A stretch of DNA of 64,000 bases from a virus, in IMG/VR virus record IMGVR_UViG_3300044644_001860, positions 82,440 to 146,439 of that record. One strand, written 5' to 3'. The notes beneath the pieces are model-generated. The model had not been told where the DNA came from. It did no database searches and saw only the letters and a list, made by a program, of their open reading frames with translations. The position numbers were made by a program, and so were the translations under genes. Below, in pieces: positions 8,150 to 15,554 of this stretch (positions within the stretch are counted from its first letter, which is position 1; each line of letters starts with the position of its first letter).

Positions 8150-8392
8150 ATGCCAGACCGTTTTGACTTAGAAAACGAAATCACGAACCTGACGGCTGTG
8201 TCAGACGACCTTGTATTGCTAGCAGGCGCGGTGCTCGAAAGAGAAGAGTTTTCAGCAGACGAGCTTTCTAACGCGCTGCTTGGTCTGAGCGTTATGGTGA
8301 CGCTGCGCTCTGAAAAGCTGTTTGACATCTTTAAGGCGGTCTTCCAGCTCGACGAATACTCGCCCGAGATGCAGAAGTACACCCGCGAGTGA
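8150..8392 (+). CDS. Small acidic hypothetical protein (80 aa)
   Basis: The ATG at 8150 is preceded by AAGGA. The product is acidic and predicted mostly helical (FDLENEITNLTAVSDDLVLLAGAVLEREE begins it in two overlapping helices). It has no Cys or His clusters and no transmembrane segment. It lies 3 bases before the next gene. Its acidity and size would suit a host-protein inhibitor or regulator, but nothing in the sequence identifies a target. Unrecognised. Confidence 0.68.
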   Translation: MPDRFDLENEITNLTAVSDDLVLLAGAVLEREEFSADELSNALLGLSVMVTLRSEKLFDIFKAVFQLDEYSPEMQKYTRE

Positions 8393-8395
8393 CGC

Positions 8396-8647
8396 ATGGA
8401 AGACTTTAGCTGGCTCCGCGCGATTACCGTATTCTTTGTGTACGTGCTGTTTGACATCTTGTACGCCTTATACGTAATTTGCGTCAGCAAGCAGCGGCCG
8501 CTTGCAGCCAGTGGAATCAGCGCCGTTATGTACAGCGTTGGTGCGTATGGCGTCATGAGCTATCTACACAACCCGATCTACCTTATTCCGCTCGCGTGCG
8601 GAGCGTTTATCGGCACGTACGTCGCCGTAAAATACATGAGCAAGTAA
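8396..8647 (+). CDS. Three-span membrane protein (83 aa)
   Basis: Three hydrophobic segments can be seen, at about residues 8-30, 40-57 and 61-78, separated by short polar turns such as SKQRPLAAS. The sequence [14 protein letters not shown] and the C-terminal [15 protein letters not shown] resemble small membrane proteins seen in many phage and bacterial genomes whose function is unknown to me. The start follows the previous stop by 3 bases with GAG-rich sequence upstream. Could be a superinfection-exclusion or inner-membrane protein; no direct evidence. Confidence 0.68.
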   Translation: MEDFSWLRAITVFFVYVLFDILYALYVICVSKQRPLAASGISAVMYSVGAYGVMSYLHNPIYLIPLACGAFIGTYVAVKYMSK

Positions 8648-8652
8648 CGGGC

Positions 8653-9063
8653 ATGACGCCGTTTCGGCATACGACGATTGCCATAGACTTCGACCGCACG
8701 TTTACCAGTGACGTCGAATTCTGGCGATTTTTTATCCGGCACGCTGTTCGACGCGGGCACAAAGTTCTTTGCGTGACCGGCCGGACGGAGAGCGCCTTTA
8801 CCCGGCGCGAGCTGTTCTCTGTCTTTGGCGAGAAGACGTACAGCCTGCTGCACGACGTGATTTTCTGCAATCATTCTCCCAAACGCGACCGCACGCTGGC
8901 GCTGGGCTACAAAATAGATATCTGGATCGACGACATGCCCGAGGGTATTGGCGCGGCAGACAAGGCCGTCTTTGAGCGGCTTGAAGATATGTTTCCGGTA
9001 TGCGAGACTCTTCCTGTGTTCACTAAAGGTAACGTAGACCCTAGTAAGGTTTGGACACCATGA
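8653..9063 (+). CDS. HAD-superfamily phosphatase-like protein (136 aa)
   Basis: HAD motif I is [10 protein letters not shown], with the nucleophile Asp12 and general acid Asp14. Motif II is VTGRTES near residue 44. A late acidic motif, WIDDMPE, supplies the metal-binding aspartates. The short length implies a minimal cap-less HAD fold, as in 5'-nucleotidase-like or polynucleotide-kinase-phosphatase-type phage enzymes. The start at 8653 follows the previous stop closely. Its end overlaps the next gene by four bases. Substrate (nucleotide or sugar phosphate) cannot be read from the sequence. Confidence 0.8.
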   Translation: MTPFRHTTIAIDFDRTFTSDVEFWRFFIRHAVRRGHKVLCVTGRTESAFTRRELFSVFGEKTYSLLHDVIFCNHSPKRDRTLALGYKIDIWIDDMPEGIGAADKAVFERLEDMFPVCETLPVFTKGNVDPSKVWTP

Positions 9064-9317
9064 CACTGCCCTATGAGCGCACCCGGTCGGTCGTTAACGT
9101 GCATGACTTTCTTGTGCGCTTAATCAGTCCGTACAATAAAGACGGCTTCAAGAGAATTCCCAAGGTTGTTCGGCAAGAGGCGTTAGCGCTACTTCGGCAC
9201 TATCCGCAGCCGTACGATATTCACGCCGCAGCCAAATGCGCGCCAGATGTGTTCGACGCGCAGGAAATACTTCGCTATAACGAAGAGCGCAACCCCGAGC
9301 CCCTTACCGATATTTAA
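9060..9317 (+). CDS. BPSL0761-family-like small protein (85 aa)
   Basis: The protein begins [21 protein letters not shown] and contains [23 protein letters not shown]. This combination of an N-terminal ERTRSV and a central ALLRHYP recalls the BPSL0761 family, small proteins common in Burkholderia, Pseudomonas and their phages. The function of the family is not known to me. The ATG overlaps the stop of the HAD gene, so the two are probably co-translated. Confidence 0.72.
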   Translation: MTLPYERTRSVVNVHDFLVRLISPYNKDGFKRIPKVVRQEALALLRHYPQPYDIHAAAKCAPDVFDAQEILRYNEERNPEPLTDI

Positions 9318-9330
9318 GCTGTGGTATACT

Positions 9331-9681
9331 ATGATTGGCGTCAATTTATTAACTGTAGTTGTCGCCGCGTGGTTTGCAGGCGTACTTATCGGATACACGA
9401 TTGCGCGCCTCGACGGTATTGGTCGGCATCTGTATAACTCGTCTGCAAACAACCTTCAGCCGGAAATGCGGCAGCCGGGATTTTTTACGAAAAATCGGGC
9501 CGCTGCGCCGGCTGAAGTTATTAAAACAGCCAAGATTGATATCGATACCAGCAAGGTCGTCACAGAAATAAGCACCAAAGGACTTGAACGCGTCTCGCCG
9601 GCTGAGCTGGGCACAACCACGACGACCGAAGACACGATCAATAAATCGGTATCTCGGCTCTCGCAACTAAAGGGTAAATGA
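9331..9681 (+). CDS. Membrane-anchored hypothetical protein (116 aa)
   Basis: The start at ATG 9331 gives an N-terminal hydrophobic helix (residues 4-24, LLTVVVAAWFAGVLIGYTIA) followed by a polar, Thr/Ser-rich domain with no recognised motif. This suits an inner-membrane protein with one anchor. There is no clear ribosome binding site. An extended -10-like TGGTATACT lies directly before the ATG, so a leaderless transcript cannot be excluded. It ends 1 base before the actin-like gene, with which it may work as a membrane anchor (inference). Confidence 0.65.
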   Translation: MIGVNLLTVVVAAWFAGVLIGYTIARLDGIGRHLYNSSANNLQPEMRQPGFFTKNRAAAPAEVIKTAKIDIDTSKVVTEISTKGLERVSPAELGTTTTTEDTINKSVSRLSQLKGK

Positions 9682-9682
9682 C

Positions 9683-10717
9683 ATGGCCAAAGGACTCGAC
9701 GTCGGTACCTCGTTTATTGTTCTTGCCGCGAACTCTTCTGCCCCCGCGAGTTTCACGGGTGACGAGACGTTTGACTACGTTCAGTACAAAGAGTTCCGGG
9801 ACGCGTTCTACGTCATTAAGCCTACGACCCCTGTAGCCACGAAAATGATCGAAAAGGGCCTGCAGGGCAAAGTCTTTGTCAAAGACGCCGACGGCACGTT
9901 TATCATTCTGGGCCAAGACGCTATTGAGAAAGCTGTCGAGCGCAACGACTCCGCCAAGCGTCCGATGTACCGCGGCGTCGTGTCGAGCAAAGAAAAAGAA
10001 GCGAAGCGCGTACTCGCCTACATTCTGAAACAAGTTTGTGGCAAGGCCGACGAGCCAAATGAGAAGCTCGTGTTCTGCATTCCAGCGCAGCCTGTAGACC
10101 AAGACGACGACGACTTTGACGTCGGCTACCACGAAGACGTGGTCCGGACTATTTTGGCTGAATGCGGCTACAGCGCGCGAGCCATCAATGAGGCCGAAGC
10201 GCTGTGCTACTCGGAGCTAGAGAGCGACGATTACACCGGCGTAGCGCTTTCCTGTGGCGCCGGCATGGTGAACTGCTGCGTTATGCTCAACGGCGAGCCT
10301 ACGGTGATGTTCAGCACCACAAAGTCCGGCGACTGGATTGATCGCATGACCGCTGTAGCCGTTGGCGAACCAGATAGCGTGGTGCAGGCTGAAAAAGAGA
10401 ACGGCGAGTTTGTGATTGGCGAACAGAATGACAATCCAATTTTGGCGGCTGTGTCGAGCTACTACGAGCGCCTGATCGATTACACAACAAAGAATCTTGC
10501 CGCTGCTATGACGGGCCACAAGCTGTTGCCGAAGTTCAAGAATCCGCTGCCGGTTGTCATTGCCGGCGGAACATCACAGGCGGCGGGTTTTGTTGCGCTG
10601 TTTCAGAAGAAACTTGCTGACAATGAGTTTCCGCTCCCAGTCAGCGAAGTGCGTCACGCCAAAGACCCGCTGCACGCTGTTGCTCGCGGCTGTCTAATCG
10701 CCGCAAAAGTTCTTTGA
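9683..10717 (+). CDS. Actin/Hsp70-fold ATPase, ParM/MreB-like (344 aa)
   Basis: The actin-fold nucleotide-binding motifs are in order: phosphate 1 GLDVGTSFIVLA at residues 4-15, phosphate 2 SCGAGMVNCCVML from residue 190, and the adenosine motif VVIAGGTS near residue 291. The ending, AVARGCLIAAKVL, is also typical of MreB/Hsp70-like proteins (A-x-G-x-A). Phosphate 2 has Cys-Gly-Ala-Gly rather than the usual D-x-G-x-G. The length fits bacterial actin homologues such as ParM. It may form filaments for DNA or virion positioning, or act as a chaperone-like ATPase. It follows a small membrane-anchored protein. Filament formation is inferred, not shown. Confidence 0.82.
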   Translation: MAKGLDVGTSFIVLAANSSAPASFTGDETFDYVQYKEFRDAFYVIKPTTPVATKMIEKGLQGKVFVKDADGTFIILGQDAIEKAVERNDSAKRPMYRGVVSSKEKEAKRVLAYILKQVCGKADEPNEKLVFCIPAQPVDQDDDDFDVGYHEDVVRTILAECGYSARAINEAEALCYSELESDDYTGVALSCGAGMVNCCVMLNGEPTVMFSTTKSGDWIDRMTAVAVGEPDSVVQAEKENGEFVIGEQNDNPILAAVSSYYERLIDYTTKNLAAAMTGHKLLPKFKNPLPVVIAGGTSQAAGFVALFQKKLADNEFPLPVSEVRHAKDPLHAVARGCLIAAKVL

Positions 10718-10783
10718 CGCGCTAGACGCGATTCTGACCGCGGTGTACCATGGCACCTTTGCACGAACGCAGAAGGTGAACAT

Positions 10784-11251
10784 ATGCGGCGACGGGCTAA
10801 GTTTGAAGGAATTATCATTGCGCGATACGGAAACATTAACGGACCCGACGAGCTGCAGAATTCACCAAAATTTGTCGAACAAACTTTAAAAGCGGGCTGG
10901 CACGTATGCGTCGAAGTGGTTTTCCACAACGGCGCATTTTTATTGCCCCACGCAGAGATTAACGGGCACTCTTTTACGCCTGTCCCGCCGTCCTTTTTTT
11001 CTCGGCAGCGTGTGTGGGCGTGCGCAACAAATCCTGAAACGTTAGACGCGCTGTGCAATATTAATGCGCACTGCTTTATGTTTTCTGGAGAGCAGCCTAC
11101 GCTGACGAGCGCGCATTTTATCTGGACGCCGACGCCACACGCGCTGACAGACCGCGGAATTGCCTATTTGCCTGAAACCGCCCCGCCGGACTGGCTTGAG
11201 AATTGTGAGCCAGCCGGCCTATGCAGTGACCAACCCGCGCAGTATATCTAA
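10784..11251 (+). CDS. Diverged glycerophosphodiesterase-like (PI-PLC superfamily) protein (155 aa)
   Basis: The opening IIARYGNINGPDELQNSP, then an amphipathic helix, a strand CVEVVFHNGAFLLPH, a VWACATNPETLDAL block and a terminal HFIWTPTPHALTD follow the plan of small viral TIM-barrel proteins of the glycerophosphodiesterase superfamily. In those as I recall them, the blocks read S-H-R-G-N, E-V-D and G-H-D. The catalytic His/Glu/Asp positions are changed here (ARYGN, CVEVVF, LPHA), so it may be inactive. A 66-base spacer precedes it. The family assignment is from memory of related sequences and is moderate. Confidence 0.55.
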   Translation: MRRRAKFEGIIIARYGNINGPDELQNSPKFVEQTLKAGWHVCVEVVFHNGAFLLPHAEINGHSFTPVPPSFFSRQRVWACATNPETLDALCNINAHCFMFSGEQPTLTSAHFIWTPTPHALTDRGIAYLPETAPPDWLENCEPAGLCSDQPAQYI

Positions 11252-11306
11252 GCGTAGTGGTCTGCGTTCGTTGACAACTTGGCCGGCAAAAGCGGTTTTA
11301 TTCGGG

Positions 11307-11325
11307 TTTATCGCTGCGCGATAAA
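11307..11325 (+). promoter_or_regulatory. Palindrome overlapping the -35 region, candidate operator
   Basis: The arms TTTATCGC and GCGATAAA are a perfect inverted repeat separated by TGC. It lies 5 bases upstream of the -10-like box TGTTAAAAT, where a repressor or activator could act. It is not followed by a T run, so it does not look like a terminator. Confidence 0.4.
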
Positions 11326-11327
11326 AC

Positions 11328-11336
11328 TGTTAAAAT
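11328..11336 (+). promoter_or_regulatory. Candidate extended -10 promoter element
   Basis: TGTTAAAAT reads as TG-n-TAAAAT and, with the next base, is identical to the element at 4121 upstream of the PhoH-like gene. It is placed to transcribe the structured non-coding region and the holin-like gene. Confidence 0.4.
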
Positions 11337-11576
11337 ACGTGTGCGTCGAGAATTAGTTGTGGCGGTCAACTGGTTAGGGCTGTAGAACGACAGGGATGTC
11401 TATTTTGCAGCTGGTGTCGTGGTCAGGTACTAGCCGAGAACACGATTGGAGGCACGGCGAATGCCGCACGAGACAATTTTTTGTCTTCGAAAGTCGCCGT
11501 AAAGTCTCGATTTTTAATCGAGATACGGACTCGCGGAAGGGGATCGCGAGAATTCTCGACGCACACAAATCTTTAC

Positions 11577-11633
11577 CCGCCAACGGTTTAAACGATGTTA
11601 AATGAAATAACAGAGCCGTTGGCGGTCTTTTTT
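11577..11633 (+). terminator. Intrinsic terminator/attenuator enclosing a start codon
   Basis: A 10-bp perfect stem, CCGCCAACGG (11577-11586) with CCGTTGGCGG (11616-11625), is followed by TCTTTTTT. The 29-base loop contains the ATG of the holin-like gene at 11595. The downstream arm is codons 8-11 of that gene. Folding would both hide the start region and stop transcription. Confidence 0.7.
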
Positions 11634-11951
11634 AGCGCCTTTGGTGTTTCGGCTTTTGCCGGGCTGGCAACGCTTTTGCGCTTTGCCCGGAAACTGTCTA
11701 AACTATCTATCATCAGCGCGATGCTAAACGCCGGTTTTATGGGTTTAGCGATTTCGCTGCTTTGGTATCAAAACTACAGAAAAGCAGAAAACATTTCGGG
11801 CCTGATTGGCATCTGTGTTGTAGCCGGGATGGGTGGCGGAACACTAACAGACATTTTAATCTCGTTACTGTCCGGCGCCGGCATTCGTGTTACCATTACC
11901 CACGAAAGGGAGCAGCATGAAAGCGATCGCGATACCCCAACATTACCGTAA
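11595..11951 (+). CDS. Holin-like membrane protein (118 aa)
   Basis: Three hydrophobic segments (about residues 8-28, 40-57 and 68-92) and a short charged C-terminus (EREQHESDRDTPTLP) fit a class I holin or related small phage membrane protein. The segment GICVVAGMGGGTLTDILISLL resembles LydA-type holins. There is no ribosome binding site, and the start codon lies in the loop of a terminator hairpin, implying tight control of expression, as expected for a lysis-timing gene. The 3' end overlaps the next secreted-protein gene. Holin function is inferred from topology and neighbourhood. Confidence 0.55.
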   Translation: MLNEITEPLAVFFSAFGVSAFAGLATLLRFARKLSKLSIISAMLNAGFMGLAISLLWYQNYRKAENISGLIGICVVAGMGGGTLTDILISLLSGAGIRVTITHEREQHESDRDTPTLP

Positions 11952-12090
11952 TCAACTAAGTCTTTTGTCTTGGGTCTTCGCGGCAATTTGCGCGGGGCTC
12001 CTTTTTTTGGCGGCGGCTGCTTCGGCCAATTCCAGTCACGCCGATACACGCGCCACGAACACGGTAGTTGTATCCGCTCAGACAAAGTAG
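11917..12090 (+). CDS. Small exported protein ending VSAQTK (57 aa)
   Basis: AAAGGGAG lies 7 bases before this ATG, inside the end of the holin-like gene. The N-terminus is a signal peptide or membrane anchor (LLSWVFAAICAGLLFLAAAASA) with a plausible cleavage after ASA. The short mature part ends VVVSAQTK, nearly identical to the end of the secreted protein at 16711-17160 (VIVSAQTK). An outer spanin-type or periplasmic lysis role would suit the position after a holin-like gene. No lipobox cysteine is present. Confidence 0.6.
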   Translation: MKAIAIPQHYRNQLSLLSWVFAAICAGLLFLAAAASANSSHADTRATNTVVVSAQTK

Positions 12091-12100
12091 TGGTGCCGCC

Positions 12101-13486
12101 ATGGACGGCCTCTCCGTACTTGACCCGTCGGGCTGGGAGCCGACCAGCCTAAAGAAATGCGCCGCGTATGCGCAGGGTAATGCGCTAGGCTGGCTGAGCC
12201 GTTCTGATAAGCAAGCGAGCGTCAATCACCCGCTCGCCGGCCGCCTGTATTTAGCCAAAAGCGGGTGGCTGCTTCTTTCTGTCCCGAACGCCTTTGTGCG
12301 TGGCGTGTACGACGCCCTTGTTGCGCCGGGCGCTGAACTTCCGCTTGCCGGCACCATGAACGTGCCCAATGTCGACGCGGGCGTCCTGAACGCCCATATT
12401 TCCGTAATGACTGCCGACGAGGTGCAGTCAATCGGCGCCGACAAGATTAACGAGCGCGGGCACATGTTTTACTACGGCCTCGGCCCAGTGAAAGAGATTC
12501 CCGTTACCAGCATCGAAGGCGTCAGCAAAGTCTGGGTTGTGCAGGTAGCCAGCCCGACCCTCGCGGCTTTGCGCAAAAGCTACGGCCTGACCCCGCTACC
12601 GAAAGGAAACCACCCGTTCCACATCACTATTGCCGCTCGGCGCAAGCACGTGATGGGCAACAACACTGTCAGCAAATTTGACACAGCCCAAGGCCGCGGC
12701 GAGCTAAAAGCCGCAGAACTTTCCCGTTCGGGACAAAAAGTTGCCCGCTCGGGACAAAACGACCTTTTACCGGGCGGAAAAGCCGACAATTTACCCGATC
12801 GGGATTTTTCTTCGTCTGCCTTAGCTGAAGGAGCTAAACATGAACACGAACACGTCACAAATGACCAAATCGCCAAAGAAATTGCCAAAGATCATTTGCT
12901 CGAAGACCCCACCTACTACGAAAAAGTAAAGAAGATCGAAAAAGCGGCCAGCCCCGTGTTGAAAATGCTGCGCGAGGCCAAAGAGCACTCTGATAACAAG
13001 CGCTACGAGCACAAGGCGCGCATTTTGCGGCAATTGATGTCACAGTCTCCGCAAGACTGGGTGATCGACGACAATAAGCCCAAGTTCAAGGGTGTGACAC
13101 ATAAACCTACGAACTTCCGCCTGCACGCCGACCCGCGCAGCATTGATCCGAGAGTAAAAGCCGCTTACTTCAACACCAACTCGCCTTATCGCAGCGTGTA
13201 CGTTCAGGAGATGCTCAATCAGTTTAACCGGCGCATTCCGATTACGTACGATCACAACTTGCCGCTGTTTAAAAACATCCAGAATCAGTTGCTAGAGGTC
13301 AAGAACCGCGGAGACTTTATTCTGCGCACGAGGCAGAACGCCGAGATGTACCGGGCGCATCTTGATCCGATGTATCGCCAGCAGCGGGCGCTTGATGCGT
13401 TCCACAACCGCGACCAGCAGATGCCCATGCTCGACCGCGTGATTTCGCGACACGGTAACGACATTCTTGGCGCTGGAGGTGCGTGA
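12101..13486 (+). CDS. 2H phosphoesterase-like domain fused to a long virion-type extension (461 aa)
   Basis: The N-terminal 185 residues carry the two signature motifs of the 2H phosphoesterase (2'-5' RNA ligase-like) superfamily: HIS at residues 99-101 and HIT at 174-176, each in a beta-strand context. Family members hydrolyse cyclic or 2'-5' phosphodiesters, including phage anti-CBASS proteins. A Lys/Gly/Asp linker (about 200-250) contains repeated SGQ and PGG units. The remaining 210 residues are basic and helical with no known domain. The ATG at 12101 is preferred over an upstream TTG, which overlaps the previous gene. It overlaps the next gene's ribosome binding site. Catalysis is inferred. 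Confidence 0.7.
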   Translation: MDGLSVLDPSGWEPTSLKKCAAYAQGNALGWLSRSDKQASVNHPLAGRLYLAKSGWLLLSVPNAFVRGVYDALVAPGAELPLAGTMNVPNVDAGVLNAHISVMTADEVQSIGADKINERGHMFYYGLGPVKEIPVTSIEGVSKVWVVQVASPTLAALRKSYGLTPLPKGNHPFHITIAARRKHVMGNNTVSKFDTAQGRGELKAAELSRSGQKVARSGQNDLLPGGKADNLPDRDFSSSALAEGAKHEHEHVTNDQIAKEIAKDHLLEDPTYYEKVKKIEKAASPVLKMLREAKEHSDNKRYEHKARILRQLMSQSPQDWVIDDNKPKFKGVTHKPTNFRLHADPRSIDPRVKAAYFNTNSPYRSVYVQEMLNQFNRRIPITYDHNLPLFKNIQNQLLEVKNRGDFILRTRQNAEMYRAHLDPMYRQQRALDAFHNRDQQMPMLDRVISRHGNDILGAGGA

Positions 13487-13755
13487 TGTTAGGCAGCAAT
13501 CTCAAAAAGTTATGGACCGACCTCACTAAAAAGACGCCAACCGATATTCCGGCGCTTCCTGAAATACCGAACAAGCCGCCGAACGCGTTGCATTTGATGT
13601 GGCTGCTCTGGCGGCAGAAAATCGACAAAACAAAGTGGTATTCGATGCTCGTAACAGTACCGATGATTGTTTTTTTATCTATCAGTGGGATTGTGGCGTG
13701 GGTGGCTGTACTCGGCGGATTTTTTTGGCGTTTGTTTAAGGCTATCGCTACATGA
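13486..13755 (+). CDS. Single-span membrane protein (89 aa)
   Basis: GGAGGT lies 5 bases before the ATG at 13486. The first 55 residues are Pro/Lys-rich and soluble. One hydrophobic segment follows at about residues 56-80 (MLVTVPMIVFLSISGIVAWV), with a short aromatic C-terminus. The start overlaps the previous stop and the end overlaps the next start, so it is part of a translationally coupled run. No family recognised. Confidence 0.7.
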   Translation: MLGSNLKKLWTDLTKKTPTDIPALPEIPNKPPNALHLMWLLWRQKIDKTKWYSMLVTVPMIVFLSISGIVAWVAVLGGFFWRLFKAIAT

Positions 13756-14735
13756 CGCTCATTTCGTGGAAAAACGTACCGGATATTGTGACGCAAACGC
13801 TCCCGCACGCGCTTGCGGCGAAGAACGCTTATCTAGAGCAAGCGAAAGAGCGTTTCCAGTTTCCGGGTGAGATCGTGACATGGCAACCCGGCAGCGACCG
13901 CATTCGTATTTACAGCATAGAAACAAACACGCCGCTGAAGTTCGACAAGTACGCGTTTGAGTTTGTGCCAATGTCTCGGCAGCCTGACTTGACCGCGGAG
14001 ATATTAATTAAACGCGCAGCGCTTCCGGTTGTCGGGCCCGTGTTTGATTTTGCGCACAAAGCTCTAGGTGGCCCTCGGCCCCTGTCAAACGCTATCGTCG
14101 CTGGTTTACTAGCCGGCGGACTTGGCTATGGCGCAGGCACACTGATGGAGCAGCTGTTTCCAGAACGCTATTTACGCCGCGGTAAGATTCGGCGCACTCT
14201 TGGTTTAACTGGCGTCGGCGCTGGCGCATTGCTCGGCTTGAACAACGCTTACGCAAACGCTGAGCACACAGGGCAAAGTTTTGTTGACGGTCTACTGACC
14301 CGTAACGACTCGATGCCGGATTACCCCGAACCGCCCGACGTAATCAAAAAAGCGTTCATGACAAATAGCGGGTTGGATAACGCTATGTATCAGCCTTCTA
14401 TTTCTGTGCCACAATTTAACAATGCCGCGTGGCGCGACGTAAACATGGGTTTTCAGCGGGGCACGCCATTTTCCACCCCACCGGCCTACGCGGCCGCGAC
14501 AACCGGGTTAATGTCGGGGCTAAGCACCGGCATGAATTCACCGATTATTCGGCCTGTCGACGTTGTGCGCGGTATTGCATCCGCTGGTGTTGGTTTAGCC
14601 ACGGCCACGGTAGCAGGCAAAGCTTTATCGGCGCTGGCGGGGTTAACTCCCGCCGGACAGCAAAAACTGCAAGACATGGGCATGTGGGGCGGAATGATGC
14701 GCGCCATCGTTCCATCTATGTTCGGCATGCGTTAA
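13752..14735 (+). CDS. Gly-rich membrane-associated hypothetical protein (327 aa)
   Basis: The N-terminal 85 residues look like a folded domain (PGEIVTWQPGSDRIRIYSIE). Glycine-zipper helices follow at about residues 112-128 and 150-165. An unusual AFMTNSGLDNAM turn and a C-terminal small-residue segment (GIASAGVGLATATVAGKALSAL) complete the protein. Such architectures are common among phage internal proteins that insert in membranes during DNA ejection. The start overlaps the upstream gene (ATGA). No catalytic motif. Role inferred only from composition. Confidence 0.68.
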   Translation: MTLISWKNVPDIVTQTLPHALAAKNAYLEQAKERFQFPGEIVTWQPGSDRIRIYSIETNTPLKFDKYAFEFVPMSRQPDLTAEILIKRAALPVVGPVFDFAHKALGGPRPLSNAIVAGLLAGGLGYGAGTLMEQLFPERYLRRGKIRRTLGLTGVGAGALLGLNNAYANAEHTGQSFVDGLLTRNDSMPDYPEPPDVIKKAFMTNSGLDNAMYQPSISVPQFNNAAWRDVNMGFQRGTPFSTPPAYAAATTGLMSGLSTGMNSPIIRPVDVVRGIASAGVGLATATVAGKALSALAGLTPAGQQKLQDMGMWGGMMRAIVPSMFGMR

Positions 14736-14759
14736 AATAAACAACACAGGAAATTTATC

Positions 14760-15128
14760 ATGGAATCAAAAGAACTGCCAGTCGTCGCTGAATTTCGTGA
14801 AATGAACGCCGCGATGGGCGTAGACGAGAAGTACCTTGTCGAGAAGTGGTTAACACCCGAATTCTGGACTATGGCTGTTGCCGTAGTGACGAACGTACTG
14901 ACCGTCGGCGTATTGCTCGGTTTTGTAAACGCGTCTGACGTGCAAGAACTCAGCAAGTCTTTGACTGGCATCATTACCGCCACCGAAGTTGTGGTTGTGA
15001 ACGCACTGCTTGTGTGGAAGTATCTTTCTGGTCGGCAGCAGCTGCGGTCTCAAATGCTGGCATCTCGTTACCGGATGATTGAAGCGGTCACAGTAGAGCG
15101 CATGCGTTTAGCGAGCACACAAAAATGA
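14760..15128 (+). CDS. Two-span membrane protein (122 aa)
   Basis: ACAGGA lies a short distance before the ATG. After a charged N-terminus of 33 residues, hydrophobic helices occur at about residues 37-55 (MAVAVVTNVLTVGVLLGF) and 68-88 (GIITATEVVVVNALLVW), followed by a basic helical tail. The topology matches phage holin-like or membrane-scaffold proteins. It overlaps the next gene by four bases. It is a second holin candidate, with no direct evidence. Confidence 0.68.
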   Translation: MESKELPVVAEFREMNAAMGVDEKYLVEKWLTPEFWTMAVAVVTNVLTVGVLLGFVNASDVQELSKSLTGIITATEVVVVNALLVWKYLSGRQQLRSQMLASRYRMIEAVTVERMRLASTQK

Positions 15129-15547
15129 AATCAATTGACATGGACAAACTGGAGCAGGCAATTAACAGCTCTCCGGCTTTGTCCGCTGTCGTAAACGAAT
15201 TAGAAAAATCGATTGCCGATGAAATGGGTGAAAACAACATCGGCATTGATCCGTTTTTAATTCTGATGTTGATTTCGGTAATTATTCAAGTCGTCCGATT
15301 CTGCCAAGAGCGCAACAAGCAGACGGACGACGTTATTGTGGCGGCGTTAACCGGGCTCGACAAATTGCCGCTGCGCCGGACGATTGTATTACGCCGCCGG
15401 GTGGATAAGGCGTGGGTTGAATACTGCCGCAATCGAAATATCTCTGCAACGGCGCCTAATCCTTTACTCGGCGCGTTGCGAACAATATCTAACAAAATGA
15501 CCGCAGAAACAGCGCAAGAGTTTGTTGCGGTCGCCAAAACCGTATAG
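15125..15547 (+). CDS. Hypothetical membrane-associated protein (140 aa)
   Basis: The first 40 residues form an acidic helix. A single hydrophobic stretch (DPFLILMLISVIIQVVRF) lies at about residues 42-59. The rest is basic and helical, with an RRTIVLRRRVDKAW segment that could contact nucleic acid or phospholipid. ATGA overlaps the previous gene. It directly precedes the matrixin protease gene. No family recognised. Confidence 0.68.
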   Translation: MKSIDMDKLEQAINSSPALSAVVNELEKSIADEMGENNIGIDPFLILMLISVIIQVVRFCQERNKQTDDVIVAALTGLDKLPLRRTIVLRRRVDKAWVEYCRNRNISATAPNPLLGALRTISNKMTAETAQEFVAVAKTV

Positions 15548-15554
15548 GTGCCAC

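Larger units (their letters stand above)
11252..11594 (+). ncRNA. Hairpin-rich non-coding segment, candidate small RNA or leader
   Basis: There is no convincing reading frame in these 343 bases. Several perfect or near-perfect hairpins can be drawn: TTTATCGC/GCGATAAA with a 3-base loop, AGACAA/TTGTCT, TCTCGAT/ATCGAGA and CTCGCG/CGCGAG. An extended -10-like box is at 11328, and a strong terminator stem closes the region at 11577-11633. The layout (promoter, structured RNA, terminator) fits a small RNA of about 290 nt or a regulatory leader of the holin-like gene. An open frame at 11396 has no ribosome binding site and its ends coincide with the hairpins. Confidence 0.5.

Noticed and set aside
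11340-11470. Second tRNA gene in the hairpin-rich segment
   Set aside because: AACTGGTTAGGGC resembles a D-loop, but no acceptor stem or T arm with TTCGA could be completed.
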